Below are positions 1-7,921 of a stretch of DNA of 64,000 bases, one piece after another. The notes beneath the pieces were generated by a model. That model was not told where the DNA came from. It did not search any database and saw nothing but the letters and a program-made list of their open reading frames with translations. The stretch comes from Polynucleobacter sp. JS-Mosq-20-D10 (GTDB lineage Bacteria; Pseudomonadota; Gammaproteobacteria; Burkholderiales; Burkholderiaceae). The stretch lies in the NCBI RefSeq assembly GCF_018687755.1, contig NZ_CP061305.1, forward strand, positions 62,001-126,000. The letters are read 5' to 3'. Numbering within the stretch: position 1 is the stretch's first letter; every line of letters starts with the position of its first letter. Position numbers and translations under genes: made by a program.

Positions 1-192
1 TATAAAAAGAGCGTTAAGCCAAATCCAGCAGCCGGTGTTACTGGCGGCATGATTGACAAGACGATGCCTGTTCACATTTCTAATGTGGCTGTGGTTGACG
101 GTAACGGCAAACCATCACGTGTTGGTATCAAACTCGTGGACGGTAAAAAGCAACGTTTCCTCAAAACCACTGGCGCAACTTTAAGCGCATAA
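1..192 (+). CDS. rplX: 50S ribosomal protein L24, C-terminal part (start outside window)
   Basis: The frame is open from the first base to a TAA at 190-192 and gives 63 residues that match the end of L24, including the family motif HISNVAVVDG. L24 binds the 5' part of 23S rRNA and starts assembly of the large subunit. The start codon lies upstream of the window. rplE follows after 16 bases, the normal spc-operon order, so the window opens inside the ribosomal protein cluster. Confidence 0.95.
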   Translation, partial: YKKSVKPNPAAGVTGGMIDKTMPVHISNVAVVDGNGKPSRVGIKLVDGKKQRFLKTTGATLSA

Positions 193-208
193 GGGGCACG
201 GAGAAATT

Positions 209-751
209 ATGAGCACACGTTTTCAAGAACACTATCAAGCTAAAGTAGTTGCTGATTTAATTGCCAAATTTGGTTACAAGTCAGTGATGGAAGTTCCACG
301 TATTACTAAGGTAACCCTGAACATGGGCCTGGGTGATGCAGTGAACGACAAGAAAATTATCGAAAATGCAGTTGGTGATTTGACTAAAGTAGCAGGTCAA
401 AAACCAGTTGTGACAAAAGCGAAAAAAGCGATTGCTGGATTCAAAATTCGTCAAGGCTACCCAATTGGTGCCATGGTTACATTGCGCGGTCAGCGCATGT
501 ATGAATTTTTGGATCGCTTCGTAACTGTTGCTTTGCCACGCGTACGTGACTTCCGCGGTATTTCCGGTAAGGCATTTGACGGCCGTGGTAACTACAACAT
601 CGGCGTTAAAGAGCAAATCATTTTCCCAGAAATCGAATACGACAAGATTGATGCCCTCCGTGGTCTCAATATCAGTATTACGACGACCGCTAAGACTGAC
701 GAAGAAGCAAAAGCTTTGTTAGCAGCGTTCAAATTCCCTTTCCGCAATTAA
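209..751 (+). CDS. rplE: 50S ribosomal protein L5
   Basis: The 180-residue product is the normal length for L5 (179 in E. coli). L5 binds 5S rRNA in the central protuberance and contacts the P-site tRNA. Family segments are visible near residues 40-50 (GLGDAVNDKK) and 90-105 (VTLRGQRMYEFLDR). The ATG at 209 follows a GGAG about 6 bases upstream. It lies between rplX and rpsN with short spacers and is certainly cotranscribed with them. Confidence 0.98.
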   Translation: MSTRFQEHYQAKVVADLIAKFGYKSVMEVPRITKVTLNMGLGDAVNDKKIIENAVGDLTKVAGQKPVVTKAKKAIAGFKIRQGYPIGAMVTLRGQRMYEFLDRFVTVALPRVRDFRGISGKAFDGRGNYNIGVKEQIIFPEIEYDKIDALRGLNISITTTAKTDEEAKALLAAFKFPFRN

Positions 752-760
752 GAGGCTAAC

Positions 761-1066
761 GTGGCAAAACTATCCCTAATTGAGCGCGAGAATAAGCGCG
801 CTAAAACTGTAGAGAAGTACGCTGTAAAGCGTGCAGAACTCAAAGCAATCATCGCCGATCAATCGCGTAGCGATGAAGAGCGCTATGAGGCTCGCTTGAA
901 ACTACAGGCACTTCCACGTAACGCAAGCCCGATTCGTCAAAGAAATCGTTGTTCATTAACCGGTCGTCCGCGCGGTGTATTCAGCAAGTTTGGTTTAGCG
1001 CGTAGCAAAATTCGCGAAATCGCCTTCCGTGGCGAAATCCCCGGTTTAACCAAGGCCAGCTGGTAA
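761..1066 (+). CDS. rpsN: 30S ribosomal protein S14
   Basis: S14 sits in the head of the small subunit. The product has 101 residues and is the long, zinc-free form: there are no CXXC pairs, and the conserved C-terminal CSLTGRPRG segment is present. The start is GTG at 761, 9 bases after the rplE stop, preceded by AGAGG. An ATG start would remove conserved N-terminal sequence, so GTG is preferred. Confidence 0.97.
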   Translation: MAKLSLIERENKRAKTVEKYAVKRAELKAIIADQSRSDEERYEARLKLQALPRNASPIRQRNRCSLTGRPRGVFSKFGLARSKIREIAFRGEIPGLTKASW

Positions 1067-1090
1067 GCGGCGAAAGAATTAGGAGAACTC

Positions 1091-1486
1091 ATGAGTATCA
1101 GCGATCCAATCGCCGACATGTTGACAAGGATCCGCAATGCGCAAGCAGTGCAGAAACCCGTAGTCTTGATGCCGTCGTCAAAAGTTAAAGTAGCTATTGC
1201 AAAAGTCTTGCAGGATGAAGGTTATATCGATAGTTTTGAAATCAAAGGTGAAGCAGCTAAGCCAGTGCTACACATTGAACTCAAATACTACGCAGGCCGT
1301 CCTGTTATTGAGCGTATTGACCGTGTTTCTACACCAAGTCTACGTATCTACAAAGGCCGCCACGACATTCCTGAAGTGATGAATGGCTTAGGTATTGCAA
1401 TTATTTCAACCCCACAAGGCGTAATGACAGACCGCAAAGCACGTGCAAACGGCGTTGGTGGCGAAGTTATTTGCTACGTCGCGTAA
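1091..1486 (+). CDS. rpsH: 30S ribosomal protein S8
   Basis: S8 binds the central domain of 16S rRNA and is a primary assembly protein. The 131-residue product is full length. It begins SISDPIADMLTRIRNAQ and ends with the conserved GGEVICYVA segment. AGGAG lies just upstream of the ATG. In E. coli S8 represses the spc mRNA at an rplE-linked site; I cannot tell whether that holds here. rplF begins 10 bases after the stop. Confidence 0.98.
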   Translation: MSISDPIADMLTRIRNAQAVQKPVVLMPSSKVKVAIAKVLQDEGYIDSFEIKGEAAKPVLHIELKYYAGRPVIERIDRVSTPSLRIYKGRHDIPEVMNGLGIAIISTPQGVMTDRKARANGVGGEVICYVA

Positions 1487-1496
1487 GGAGAGAAAT

Positions 1497-2030
1497 ATGT
1501 CCCGCGTTGGTAAATCACCTATTCCAGTCCCTAAGGGCGCTGAAATCAGCATCAACGGTGCAAATATTACTGTTAAGGGTCCGTTGGGCACTTTGACACA
1601 TAACTTGCATCCTTCTGTTGGTTTGAAACAAGAAGACGGCGTATTGACAGTTGTTTTAAATAACAACACACCAGAAGCTGGTGCGCAGTCAGGTACAGCC
1701 CGCGCTTTGGTAAACAACATGGTTGTTGGCGTAACTGCTGGCTTCGAGCGCAAGCTCAGCTTAGTAGGCGTTGGTTACCGTGCTGCTGCCCAGGGCGATT
1801 CATTGAAATTGCAGTTAGGTTTCTCACACGACATTATTTATAACCTGCCAAAGGGTGTAAAAGCTGAGACTCCAACTCAAACTGAAATCATTATCAAAGG
1901 TTCCAACAAGCAGCAAGTTGGCCAGGTTGCCGCTGAAGTTCGCGCATACCGTTCACCAGAGCCATACAAAGGCAAGGGTGTTCGTTACGTGGATGAGGTT
2001 GTACACCTGAAAGAAACTAAGAAGAAGTAA
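1497..2030 (+). CDS. rplF: 50S ribosomal protein L6
   Basis: L6 lies near the factor-binding site of the large subunit. The frame is open upstream, but the ATG at 1497 has an AAGGAG ribosome site 6-11 bases before it and gives the canonical SRVGKSPIPVP start and a 177-residue product, equal to E. coli L6. The longer frame beginning at 1443 would overlap rpsH and is rejected. The C-terminal PEPYKGKGVRY segment is conserved. Confidence 0.97.
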   Translation: MSRVGKSPIPVPKGAEISINGANITVKGPLGTLTHNLHPSVGLKQEDGVLTVVLNNNTPEAGAQSGTARALVNNMVVGVTAGFERKLSLVGVGYRAAAQGDSLKLQLGFSHDIIYNLPKGVKAETPTQTEIIIKGSNKQQVGQVAAEVRAYRSPEPYKGKGVRYVDEVVHLKETKKK

Positions 2031-2043
2031 GCGAGATTAGAAA

Positions 2044-2397
2044 ATGAATAAAGACGAATCCAGACAAAGACGTGCTAGGCAGACTCGTATTCGCATTGCC
2101 GAAGCATTGGCAAATCGCTTAACAGTTATCCGTAGCAATGCACATATTTCTGCGCAGGTTTATAGCCCATGCGGAACCAAGGTTGTAGCAGCTGCTTCAA
2201 CAATGGAAAAAGATTTGCGCCAAGCGATCAAAAACGGCGGAAACGCTGAAGCGGCTAAACAAATCGGCAAGTTAGTTGCTGAGCGTGCTGTTAAGGCAGG
2301 CATTGTTGATGTTGCTTTTGATCGTTCCGGGCATCGTTATCACGGCCGCATTAAGGCCTTAGCTGAAGCTGCGCGTGAAGCCGGCCTGAAGTTCTAA
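2044..2397 (+). CDS. rplR: 50S ribosomal protein L18
   Basis: L18 binds 5S rRNA together with L5 and L25. The 117-residue length equals the E. coli protein. The basic N-terminus (RQRRARQTRIRI) and the C-terminal FDRSGHRYHGRIKALAEAAR segment are diagnostic. It lies 13 bases after rplF and 19 bases before rpsE in the spc operon. The ribosome-binding site is weak (GAGATTAGAAA), as is common inside ribosomal operons. Confidence 0.97.
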   Translation: MNKDESRQRRARQTRIRIAEALANRLTVIRSNAHISAQVYSPCGTKVVAAASTMEKDLRQAIKNGGNAEAAKQIGKLVAERAVKAGIVDVAFDRSGHRYHGRIKALAEAAREAGLKF

Positions 2398-2416
2398 AAA
2401 GGTTTAGGAAAAAGAC

Positions 2417-2935
2417 ATGGCAAAAATGCAAACCAAGATGCAAAACGAAGAGCGTGATGATGGTCTTCGCGAGAAGATGATTGCTGTTAATCGTGTAACT
2501 AAAGTGGTTAAGGGTGGTCGTATTCTCGGCTTCGCTGCACTCACTGTAGTTGGCGATGGCGATGGTCGTATCGGCATGGGCAAAGGCAAATCAAAAGAAG
2601 TTCCAGTTGCTGTTCAAAAGGCAATGGATGAAGCACGCCGCAAGATGATCAAAGTCTCGTTACGTAAAGGTACTTTGCAGCACACTGTGATTGGCAAGCA
2701 TGGCGCGTCACGCGTGATGATTTCTCCAGCTAAAGATGGTACTGGCGTTATCGCTGGTGGCCCAATGCGCGCAATTTTCGATGTAATGGGTGTAACTAAC
2801 GTGGTTGCTAAATCACTTGGTTCAACAAACCCTTACAACATGGTTCGTGCAACGATTGATGGCTTGAGCAAGATGAGCACTCCTTCTGAAATTGCTGCTA
2901 AACGCGGTAAGTCAGTCGAAGAGATTCTCGGCTAA
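2417..2935 (+). CDS. rpsE: 30S ribosomal protein S5
   Basis: S5 takes part in decoding accuracy and mRNA unwinding at the entry channel. The product has 172 residues. The N-terminal double-stranded-RNA-binding-like fold contains VNRVTKVVKGGRILGF near residues 24-39, and the GKGKSKEVPVAVQKAMDEA segment follows. The C-terminal domain is intact. It lies between rplR and rpmD in the usual order. Confidence 0.98.
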   Translation: MAKMQTKMQNEERDDGLREKMIAVNRVTKVVKGGRILGFAALTVVGDGDGRIGMGKGKSKEVPVAVQKAMDEARRKMIKVSLRKGTLQHTVIGKHGASRVMISPAKDGTGVIAGGPMRAIFDVMGVTNVVAKSLGSTNPYNMVRATIDGLSKMSTPSEIAAKRGKSVEEILG

Positions 2936-2959
2936 GACCAAAAGATTAGGAATCTATAA

Positions 2960-3148
2960 ATGACAACAACTAACTCTAAAGTCAAACTGCAATTAGTACG
3001 CAGCTTGATCGGCACACGCGAAAGCCATCGTGCAACTGTTCGCGGCTTAGGTCTGCGTCGTATCAATTCAGTTTCAGAATTGGAAGATACACCAGCTGTT
3101 CGCGGAATGATTAATAAAGTTTCTTATCTAGTTAAGGTCGTTGGCTAA
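2960..3148 (+). CDS. rpmD: 50S ribosomal protein L30
   Basis: The product is a 62-residue small-subfamily L30. The diagnostic segment is LVRSLIGTRESHRATVRGLG, followed by a short C-terminal strand region. L30 binds helices of 23S rRNA domain II. The ATG at 2960 follows a TTAGGAA ribosome site. It is placed between rpsE and rplO, as in other spc operons. Confidence 0.96.
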   Translation: MTTTNSKVKLQLVRSLIGTRESHRATVRGLGLRRINSVSELEDTPAVRGMINKVSYLVKVVG

Positions 3149-3175
3149 TAACTAGCAAGTAAATAGGCGAAGAAT

Positions 3176-3616
3176 ATGCAACTCAATACACTCAAACCAG
3201 CACCAGGCTCCAATAAAAATCGTCGTCGCGTAGGCCGCGGTATCGGCTCTGGTCTTGGAAAAACAGCTGGTCGTGGTCACAAAGGTCAGAAGTCGCGTTC
3301 AGGCGGATTCCACAAAGTTGGATTCGAGGGCGGTCAGATGCCGATGTATCGTCGTTTGCCTAAGCGCGGTTTCGTGTCATTGACACGTCGTCACGTTGGT
3401 CAAATCACTTTGAACGACTTAGCAAAAATTAACTTGCCAGAAGTAGACTTATTGGTTTTGCGAGCTCATGGTTTTGCTGGTGAGCAGATCAACTCAGTAA
3501 AAGTTATTAAGACTGGTGAACTGTCTATTGCTGTAACCCTCAAGGGTATTACTGCAACTGCAGGTGCAAAAGCAGCTATTGAAGCAGCTGGCGGCAAATT
3601 GGTTGACTTAGTTTAA
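3176..3616 (+). CDS. rplO: 50S ribosomal protein L15
   Basis: L15 is a late-assembly protein that reaches into the 23S core with a long basic extension. The 146-residue product shows that extension: the Gly/Arg/Lys-rich N-terminal third contains RRRVGRGIGSGLGKTAGRGH and GGFHKVGFEGGQMPMYRRLP. The globular C-terminal half is complete. secY starts 17 bases later, the conserved rplO-secY junction. Confidence 0.98.
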   Translation: MQLNTLKPAPGSNKNRRRVGRGIGSGLGKTAGRGHKGQKSRSGGFHKVGFEGGQMPMYRRLPKRGFVSLTRRHVGQITLNDLAKINLPEVDLLVLRAHGFAGEQINSVKVIKTGELSIAVTLKGITATAGAKAAIEAAGGKLVDLV

Positions 3617-3633
3617 TTAGCTTTAAGTAAACG

Positions 3634-4971
3634 ATGGCACTCGCACCTACCAACGCAGCAAATATTGCTCAATCAGGAAGCAAGTTTGGAGAATTACGCC
3701 AACGCTTGATATTCCTGGTTTTGGCATTGCTCGTGTTCCGTTTGGGTGCGCATATTCCTGTGCCAGGCATTGATCCAGACCAATTGGCGCAATTGTTCTC
3801 TGGTCAAAAAGATGGCATCTTGGGAATGTTCAACCTGTTCTCAGGCGGTGCGTTATCTCGCTTTACAGTATTTGCCTTAGGAATCATGCCGTACATCTCT
3901 GCCTCAATCATCATGCAGTTAATGACCATTGTTATTCCTTCACTAGAATCTTTAAAAAAAGAAGGCCAAGCAGGACAGCGCAAGATTACTCAGTACACCC
4001 GTTATGGAACTGTGCTTTTGGCAACATTCCAGGCTTTAGGTATCTCTGTTGCACTGCAAGCCCAACCAGGTTTGGTTATTAACCCTGGTCTGATGTTCGA
4101 GCTCAACACAGTGGTGACTTTGGTTACTGGCACTATGTTCCTAATGTGGCTTGGCGAGCAAATTACTGAGCGTGGTCTTGGTAACGGCATATCCATCATT
4201 ATTTTCGGCGGCATTGTTTCTGGACTGCCAACCGCAATCGGCAGCTTACTTGAATTAGTTCGCACCGGTTCGATGAATATCCTGTCTGCATTACTGATCG
4301 TAGTGATTTGTATTGCAGTAACTTATTTTGTAGTTTTTGTAGAGCGTGGTCAGCGCCGTATTTTAGTGAACTACGCTAAGCGACAAGTTGGTAACAAGGT
4401 ATATGGCGGCCAATCTTCATACTTCCCATTGAAGTTAAATATGGCCGGAGTTATTCCTCCAATTTTTGCTTCATCTATTATTTTGTTCCCTGCAACGATT
4501 GCTGGCTGGTTTACATCAGGCGAGCCAAGCAACATGTTTAGCAAAGTCATTAAAGACTTGGCAGCAACATTAGCTCCAGGTCAACCTGTCTACACAATTT
4601 TGTATGCAGCAGCAATTATTTTCTTCTGCTTCTTCTACACAGCTTTGGTTTTCAATAGCCGTGAGACTGCGGATAATTTGAAGAAGAGCGGTGCCTTTGT
4701 TCCAGGTATTCGCCCGGGTGATCAGACAGGTCGTTACATTGACAAAATCTTAGTTCGTTTGACATTGGCCGGTGCAATTTATATGGTTTTGGTTTGCTTG
4801 TTGCCAGAATTTTTAGTGTTGAAGTACAACGTGCCATTCTATTTTGGCGGTACTTCATTGTTGATTATTGTCGTTGTTGCAATGGATTTTATGGCTCAAG
4901 TTCAGTCATTCGTAATGCAACAACAATATGGTTCTTTGATGAAAAAAGCTAACTTTAAGATGGGCGCTTAA
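3634..4971 (+). CDS. secY: Preprotein translocase subunit SecY
   Basis: SecY is the ten-helix pore of the SecYEG translocon in the inner membrane. The 445-residue product matches the family in length. Visible features are the first helix (LIFLVLALLVFRLGAHIPVP), the plug-region segment GGALSRFTVFALGIMPYISA, the cytoplasmic loop with NYAKRQVG, and the C-terminal FVMQQQYGSLMKK. It is the last membrane gene of the spc operon; infA follows after 4 bases. Confidence 0.98.
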   Translation: MALAPTNAANIAQSGSKFGELRQRLIFLVLALLVFRLGAHIPVPGIDPDQLAQLFSGQKDGILGMFNLFSGGALSRFTVFALGIMPYISASIIMQLMTIVIPSLESLKKEGQAGQRKITQYTRYGTVLLATFQALGISVALQAQPGLVINPGLMFELNTVVTLVTGTMFLMWLGEQITERGLGNGISIIIFGGIVSGLPTAIGSLLELVRTGSMNILSALLIVVICIAVTYFVVFVERGQRRILVNYAKRQVGNKVYGGQSSYFPLKLNMAGVIPPIFASSIILFPATIAGWFTSGEPSNMFSKVIKDLAATLAPGQPVYTILYAAAIIFFCFFYTALVFNSRETADNLKKSGAFVPGIRPGDQTGRYIDKILVRLTLAGAIYMVLVCLLPEFLVLKYNVPFYFGGTSLLIIVVVAMDFMAQVQSFVMQQQYGSLMKKANFKMGA

Positions 4972-4975
4972 CTGA

Positions 4976-5194
4976 ATGTCTAAAGACGATGTAATTCAGA
5001 TGGCGGGAGAAATTATTGAGAATTTGCCGAACGCAATGTTTCGCGTGAAGCTAGAGAACGGACATGTGGTTTTAGGGCACATTTCTGGAAAGATGAGGAT
5101 GCATTACATCCGCATCCTGCCAGGAGATAAGGTAACGGTGGAGATGACTCCTTACGACCTGACGCGCGCCAGAATCATTTTCCGAGCGAAGTAA
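4976..5194 (+). CDS. infA: Translation initiation factor IF-1
   Basis: IF-1 is a 72-residue OB-fold protein that occupies the A site of the 30S subunit during initiation. The sequence is standard: SKDDVIQMAGEIIENLPNAM, then ENGHVVLGHISGKMR. The length equals E. coli IF-1. It starts 4 bases after secY, so the two are probably translationally coupled. Other betaproteobacteria may carry a second infA elsewhere; that cannot be judged from this window. Confidence 0.97.
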   Translation: MSKDDVIQMAGEIIENLPNAMFRVKLENGHVVLGHISGKMRMHYIRILPGDKVTVEMTPYDLTRARIIFRAK

Positions 5195-5229
5195 AGATTA
5201 AGAAGTACATATTTTTTTAGAGGTGAGTT

Positions 5230-5346
5230 ATGAAAGTTTTGGCATCCGTTAAGTGTATTTGCAGAAATTGCAAGATCATTAAGCGCAAACGCGTTGTTCG
5301 CGTGATCTGTTCTTCAGACGCACGTCACAAGCAGCGTCAAGGCTGA
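5230..5346 (+). CDS. rpmJ: 50S ribosomal protein L36
   Basis: This small gene encodes 38 residues, from the ATG at 5230 to a TGA at 5344-5346. The sequence starts MKVLASVKCICRNC and ends RHKQRQG. It keeps the zinc-ribbon ligands Cys11, Cys14, Cys27 and His33, so this is the zinc-binding (C+) form. GAGGTGAG just upstream is the ribosome-binding site. It lies between infA and rpsM, the usual start of the alpha operon. Confidence 0.96.
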   Translation: MKVLASVKCICRNCKIIKRKRVVRVICSSDARHKQRQG

Positions 5347-5370
5347 TCTGGTTAATTAAGAGGAAATCTC

Positions 5371-5736
5371 ATGGCACGTATCGCTGGGGTAAACATCCCA
5401 AATCATCAACATACTGTTATCGGTTTAACAGCAATTTTTGGCATTGGTACTACCCGTGCTCGCAAAATTTGTGAAACCACAGGTGTTGCTATCGACAAAA
5501 AAGTTAAAGATCTTACTGACGGTGACTTGGAAAAGTTGCGTGATGAAGTAGGTAAATTTATTACTGAAGGTGACCTTCGTCGTGAAGTAACGATGAGCAT
5601 CAAGCGTTTGATGGACTTAGGCTGCTACCGCGGCGTTCGTCATCGTAAGGGCTTGCCTGTACGTGGTCAACGCACTAAGACTAACGCGCGTACCCGCAAG
5701 GGCCCGCGTAAGTCTGGCGTGCAACTCAAGAAATAA
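5371..5736 (+). CDS. rpsM: 30S ribosomal protein S13
   Basis: S13 lies at the top of the 30S head, bridges to the large subunit and contacts P-site tRNA through its basic tail. The 121-residue product starts ARIAGVNIPNHQHTVIGLT. It has a helix-hairpin-helix region (FGIGTTRARKIC) near residues 28-40 and ends in the basic GQRTKTNARTRKGPRKSG tail. AGAGGAAAT precedes the ATG. It begins the alpha-operon run rpsM-rpsK-rpsD-rpoA-rplQ. Confidence 0.98.
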   Translation: MARIAGVNIPNHQHTVIGLTAIFGIGTTRARKICETTGVAIDKKVKDLTDGDLEKLRDEVGKFITEGDLRREVTMSIKRLMDLGCYRGVRHRKGLPVRGQRTKTNARTRKGPRKSGVQLKK

Positions 5737-5754
5737 TCAAGAAAGTTTATTGAC

Positions 5755-6162
5755 ATGGCAAAACAACAATCCGCTTCTGCAGCTTCACAGCGCACACGCA
5801 AGAAGGTTAAAAAGAACGTTGCTGACGGTATTGCACACGTTCACGCTTCTTTTAATAACACCATTATTACGATCACTGATCGCCAAGGCAATGCGCTTTC
5901 ATGGGCAACATCTGGTGGTCAGGGCTTCAAGGGCTCTCGCAAATCAACACCTTTTGCTGCTCAGGTAGCGGCAGAAGTAGCAGGTAAAGCTGCTGTTGAA
6001 TGCGGAATCAAGAACTTGGAAGTTCAGATCAAGGGCCCAGGTCCAGGTCGTGAATCAGCAGTTCGTGCATTGAACTCTTTAGGCATCAAGATCACTGAGA
6101 TTCAAGACGTAACTCCAGTTCCACATAATGGTTGCCGTCCTCCTAAGCGTCGTCGTATCTAA
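5755..6162 (+). CDS. rpsK: 30S ribosomal protein S11
   Basis: S11 lies on the platform of the 30S subunit next to the Shine-Dalgarno helix. The product has 135 residues. Conserved segments are GIAHVHASFNNTIITITD near residues 25-42, GFKGSRKSTPFAAQ, and the C-terminal TPVPHNGCRPPKRRRI. It follows rpsM after 18 bases. The 115-base gap after it is the largest in the operon and holds a hairpin and a possible promoter, listed separately. Confidence 0.98.
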   Translation: MAKQQSASAASQRTRKKVKKNVADGIAHVHASFNNTIITITDRQGNALSWATSGGQGFKGSRKSTPFAAQVAAEVAGKAAVECGIKNLEVQIKGPGPGRESAVRALNSLGIKITEIQDVTPVPHNGCRPPKRRRI

Positions 6163-6171
6163 GCTTGGATG

Positions 6172-6200
6172 TTGGCAGTAAACAGTTTAGTAGTTTTTAT
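6172..6200 (+). promoter_or_regulatory. Possible internal promoter upstream of rpsD-rpoA-rplQ
   Basis: TTGGCA at 6172-6177 and TTTTAT at 6195-6200 are separated by 17 bases, in a gap that is wide for a ribosomal operon. The -35 box matches the sigma70 consensus at five of six bases, the -10 box at four. It could give extra transcription of rpsD, rpoA and rplQ. This is pattern evidence only. Confidence 0.3.
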
Positions 6201-6238
6201 TAAAGCCCACTGTTCATCTGAATTAAAGGGTGAACTCA

Positions 6239-6259
6239 CCGTCAGTCGTAAGACTGCGG
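6239..6259 (+). promoter_or_regulatory. Stable leader hairpin with GUAA tetraloop before rpsD
   Basis: CCG at 6239-6241 and CAGTC at 6243-6247 pair with GACTG at 6252-6256 and CGG at 6257-6259. One T is bulged, and the loop is GTAA, a GNRA-type tetraloop. The hairpin ends 18 bases before the rpsD GTG start, close to the ribosome-binding site. It could be a control element or a binding site for S4; no U-tract follows, so it is not a terminator. Confidence 0.45.
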
Positions 6260-6277
6260 CAAAGAAAGGAAAGCATC

Positions 6278-6901
6278 GTGGCACGTTACTTAGGGCCTAA
6301 GGCCAAATTAGCACGTCGGGAAGGTACCGATTTATTTTTAAAGAGCGCACGTCGCGCCCTGTCAGACAAGTGCAAGTTAGATACTAAGCCTGGTCAACAT
6401 GGCCGTACATCTGGCTCAAGAACATCTGATTACGGTAATCAATTGCGTGAAAAGCAAAAGGTTAAACGTATGTACGGAATTTTAGAGCGTCAGTTCCGTC
6501 GTTATTTCGCTGAAGCTGAGCGTCGTAAGGGTAATACTGGCTCAACATTACTTCAGTTGTTGGAATCACGTCTAGATAACGTTGTTTATCGTATGGGCTT
6601 TGGTTCTACTCGTGCTGAAGCGCGTCAATTAGTTTCCCACTGTGCAATTTTGCTCAATGGTAGCCCAGTAAATATTCCATCTATTCAGGTCAAACCTGGT
6701 GATGTAGTTGCTATTCGTGAAAAAGCGAAGAAGCAAACACGCATTACAGAATCACTCAATTTGGTTCAGCAGATGGCAGCAGTTGGCTGGGTATCAGTCG
6801 ACGCAGCCAAGCTGGAGGGAACATTTAAGCAGGTGCCTGACCGTGAAGACATTAGCGGCGAAATTAATGAAAGTTTGATCGTCGAATTGTATTCACGTTA
6901 A
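6278..6901 (+). CDS. rpsD: 30S ribosomal protein S4
   Basis: S4 is a primary 16S-binding protein and, in E. coli, the repressor of the alpha operon. The frame is open further upstream, but the GTG at 6278 has AAAGGAA 7-8 bases before it and gives the standard ARYLGPKAKLARREGTD start and 207 residues (206 in E. coli). The S4 RNA-binding domain is clear near residues 97-160 (SRLDNVVYRMGFGSTRAEAR). rpoA follows after 23 bases. Confidence 0.97.
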   Translation: MARYLGPKAKLARREGTDLFLKSARRALSDKCKLDTKPGQHGRTSGSRTSDYGNQLREKQKVKRMYGILERQFRRYFAEAERRKGNTGSTLLQLLESRLDNVVYRMGFGSTRAEARQLVSHCAILLNGSPVNIPSIQVKPGDVVAIREKAKKQTRITESLNLVQQMAAVGWVSVDAAKLEGTFKQVPDREDISGEINESLIVELYSR

Positions 6902-6924
6902 TTAAGCACTCTCAAGGAAAAAAT

Positions 6925-7905
6925 ATGCAAACAAATTTGCTCAAGCCAAAAATTATTTCTGTTGAAGCGCTTACTGCCAACCAAGCTAAGGTTGTTATGG
7001 AGCCGTTCGAGCGTGGCTATGGCCACACACTCGGAAATGCATTGCGCCGTGTTTTGTTGTCCTCGATGGTTGGTTATGCGCCAACTGAAGTAGCAATTGC
7101 TGGTGTTGTTCATGAATACTCCACATTAGATGGCGTTCAAGAGGATGTAGTTAACCTTTTGTTGAACCTCAAAGGTATCGTATTTAAGTTGCAGTCACGT
7201 GATGAAGTGACTATCAATTTGCGTAAAGAAGGCCCAGGCGTCGTTACAGCAAAAGATATTGACTTGCCACATGATGTAGAAATCATCAATCCTGATCACG
7301 TCATCGCTCACTTGTCAGCTGGTGGCAAGTTAGATATGCAGATCAAGGTTGAAAAAGGCCGTGGTTATGTACCTGGCAATATGCGTCAATACCATGACGA
7401 AGCTACCAAGATCATTGGTCGTATCGTGTTGGATGCCTCATTTAGCCCAGTAAGCCGTGTTAGCTACGCTGTTGAGTCTGCTCGTGTTGAGCAACGTACC
7501 GACCTCGATCGTCTCGTAATGACAATCGAAACAAACGGTGTGTTGTCACCTGAAGAGGCAATTCGTCAAGCTGCTACCATTTTGGTTGATCAGTTAGTTG
7601 TATTCGCAGCCCTCGAAAGCAGCGAAGTTTCTGGTGATCTCGCGCCAAGCCGCTCTTCAATGGTTGATCCAATGTTGATGCGTCCGGTTGATGATCTCGA
7701 ACTCACAGTGCGCTCTGCAAACTGCTTGAAGGCTGAGAACATTTACTACATCGGTGACTTAATTCAACGTACAGAGAATGAATTGTTGAAGACGCCTAAT
7801 TTAGGTCGTAAATCTTTGAATGAAATCAAAGATGTATTAGCGGCCCGTGGCTTAAGTCTTGGCATGAAACTCGAAAGCTGGCCTCCAGCTAACCTCGAGA
7901 AATAA
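6925..7905 (+). CDS. rpoA: RNA polymerase alpha subunit
   Basis: The alpha subunit dimerises to nucleate RNA polymerase and binds UP elements and activators through its C-terminal domain. The 326-residue product shows the N-terminal assembly domain (PFERGYGHTLGNALRRVLLS near residues 31-50). After a linker comes the C-terminal domain with RSANCLKAENI, which contains the DNA-contact arginine, and GRKSLNEIKDVL. It is followed by rplQ after 16 bases, the standard end of the alpha operon. Confidence 0.98.
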   Translation: MQTNLLKPKIISVEALTANQAKVVMEPFERGYGHTLGNALRRVLLSSMVGYAPTEVAIAGVVHEYSTLDGVQEDVVNLLLNLKGIVFKLQSRDEVTINLRKEGPGVVTAKDIDLPHDVEIINPDHVIAHLSAGGKLDMQIKVEKGRGYVPGNMRQYHDEATKIIGRIVLDASFSPVSRVSYAVESARVEQRTDLDRLVMTIETNGVLSPEEAIRQAATILVDQLVVFAALESSEVSGDLAPSRSSMVDPMLMRPVDDLELTVRSANCLKAENIYYIGDLIQRTENELLKTPNLGRKSLNEIKDVLAARGLSLGMKLESWPPANLEK

Positions 7906-7921
7906 TTAGAAAGGAAGCATC

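Noticed and set aside
5663..5968. A 101-codon plus-strand frame bridging rpsM and rpsK.
   Set aside because: It overlaps two certain ribosomal protein genes in another frame and has no match to any family.
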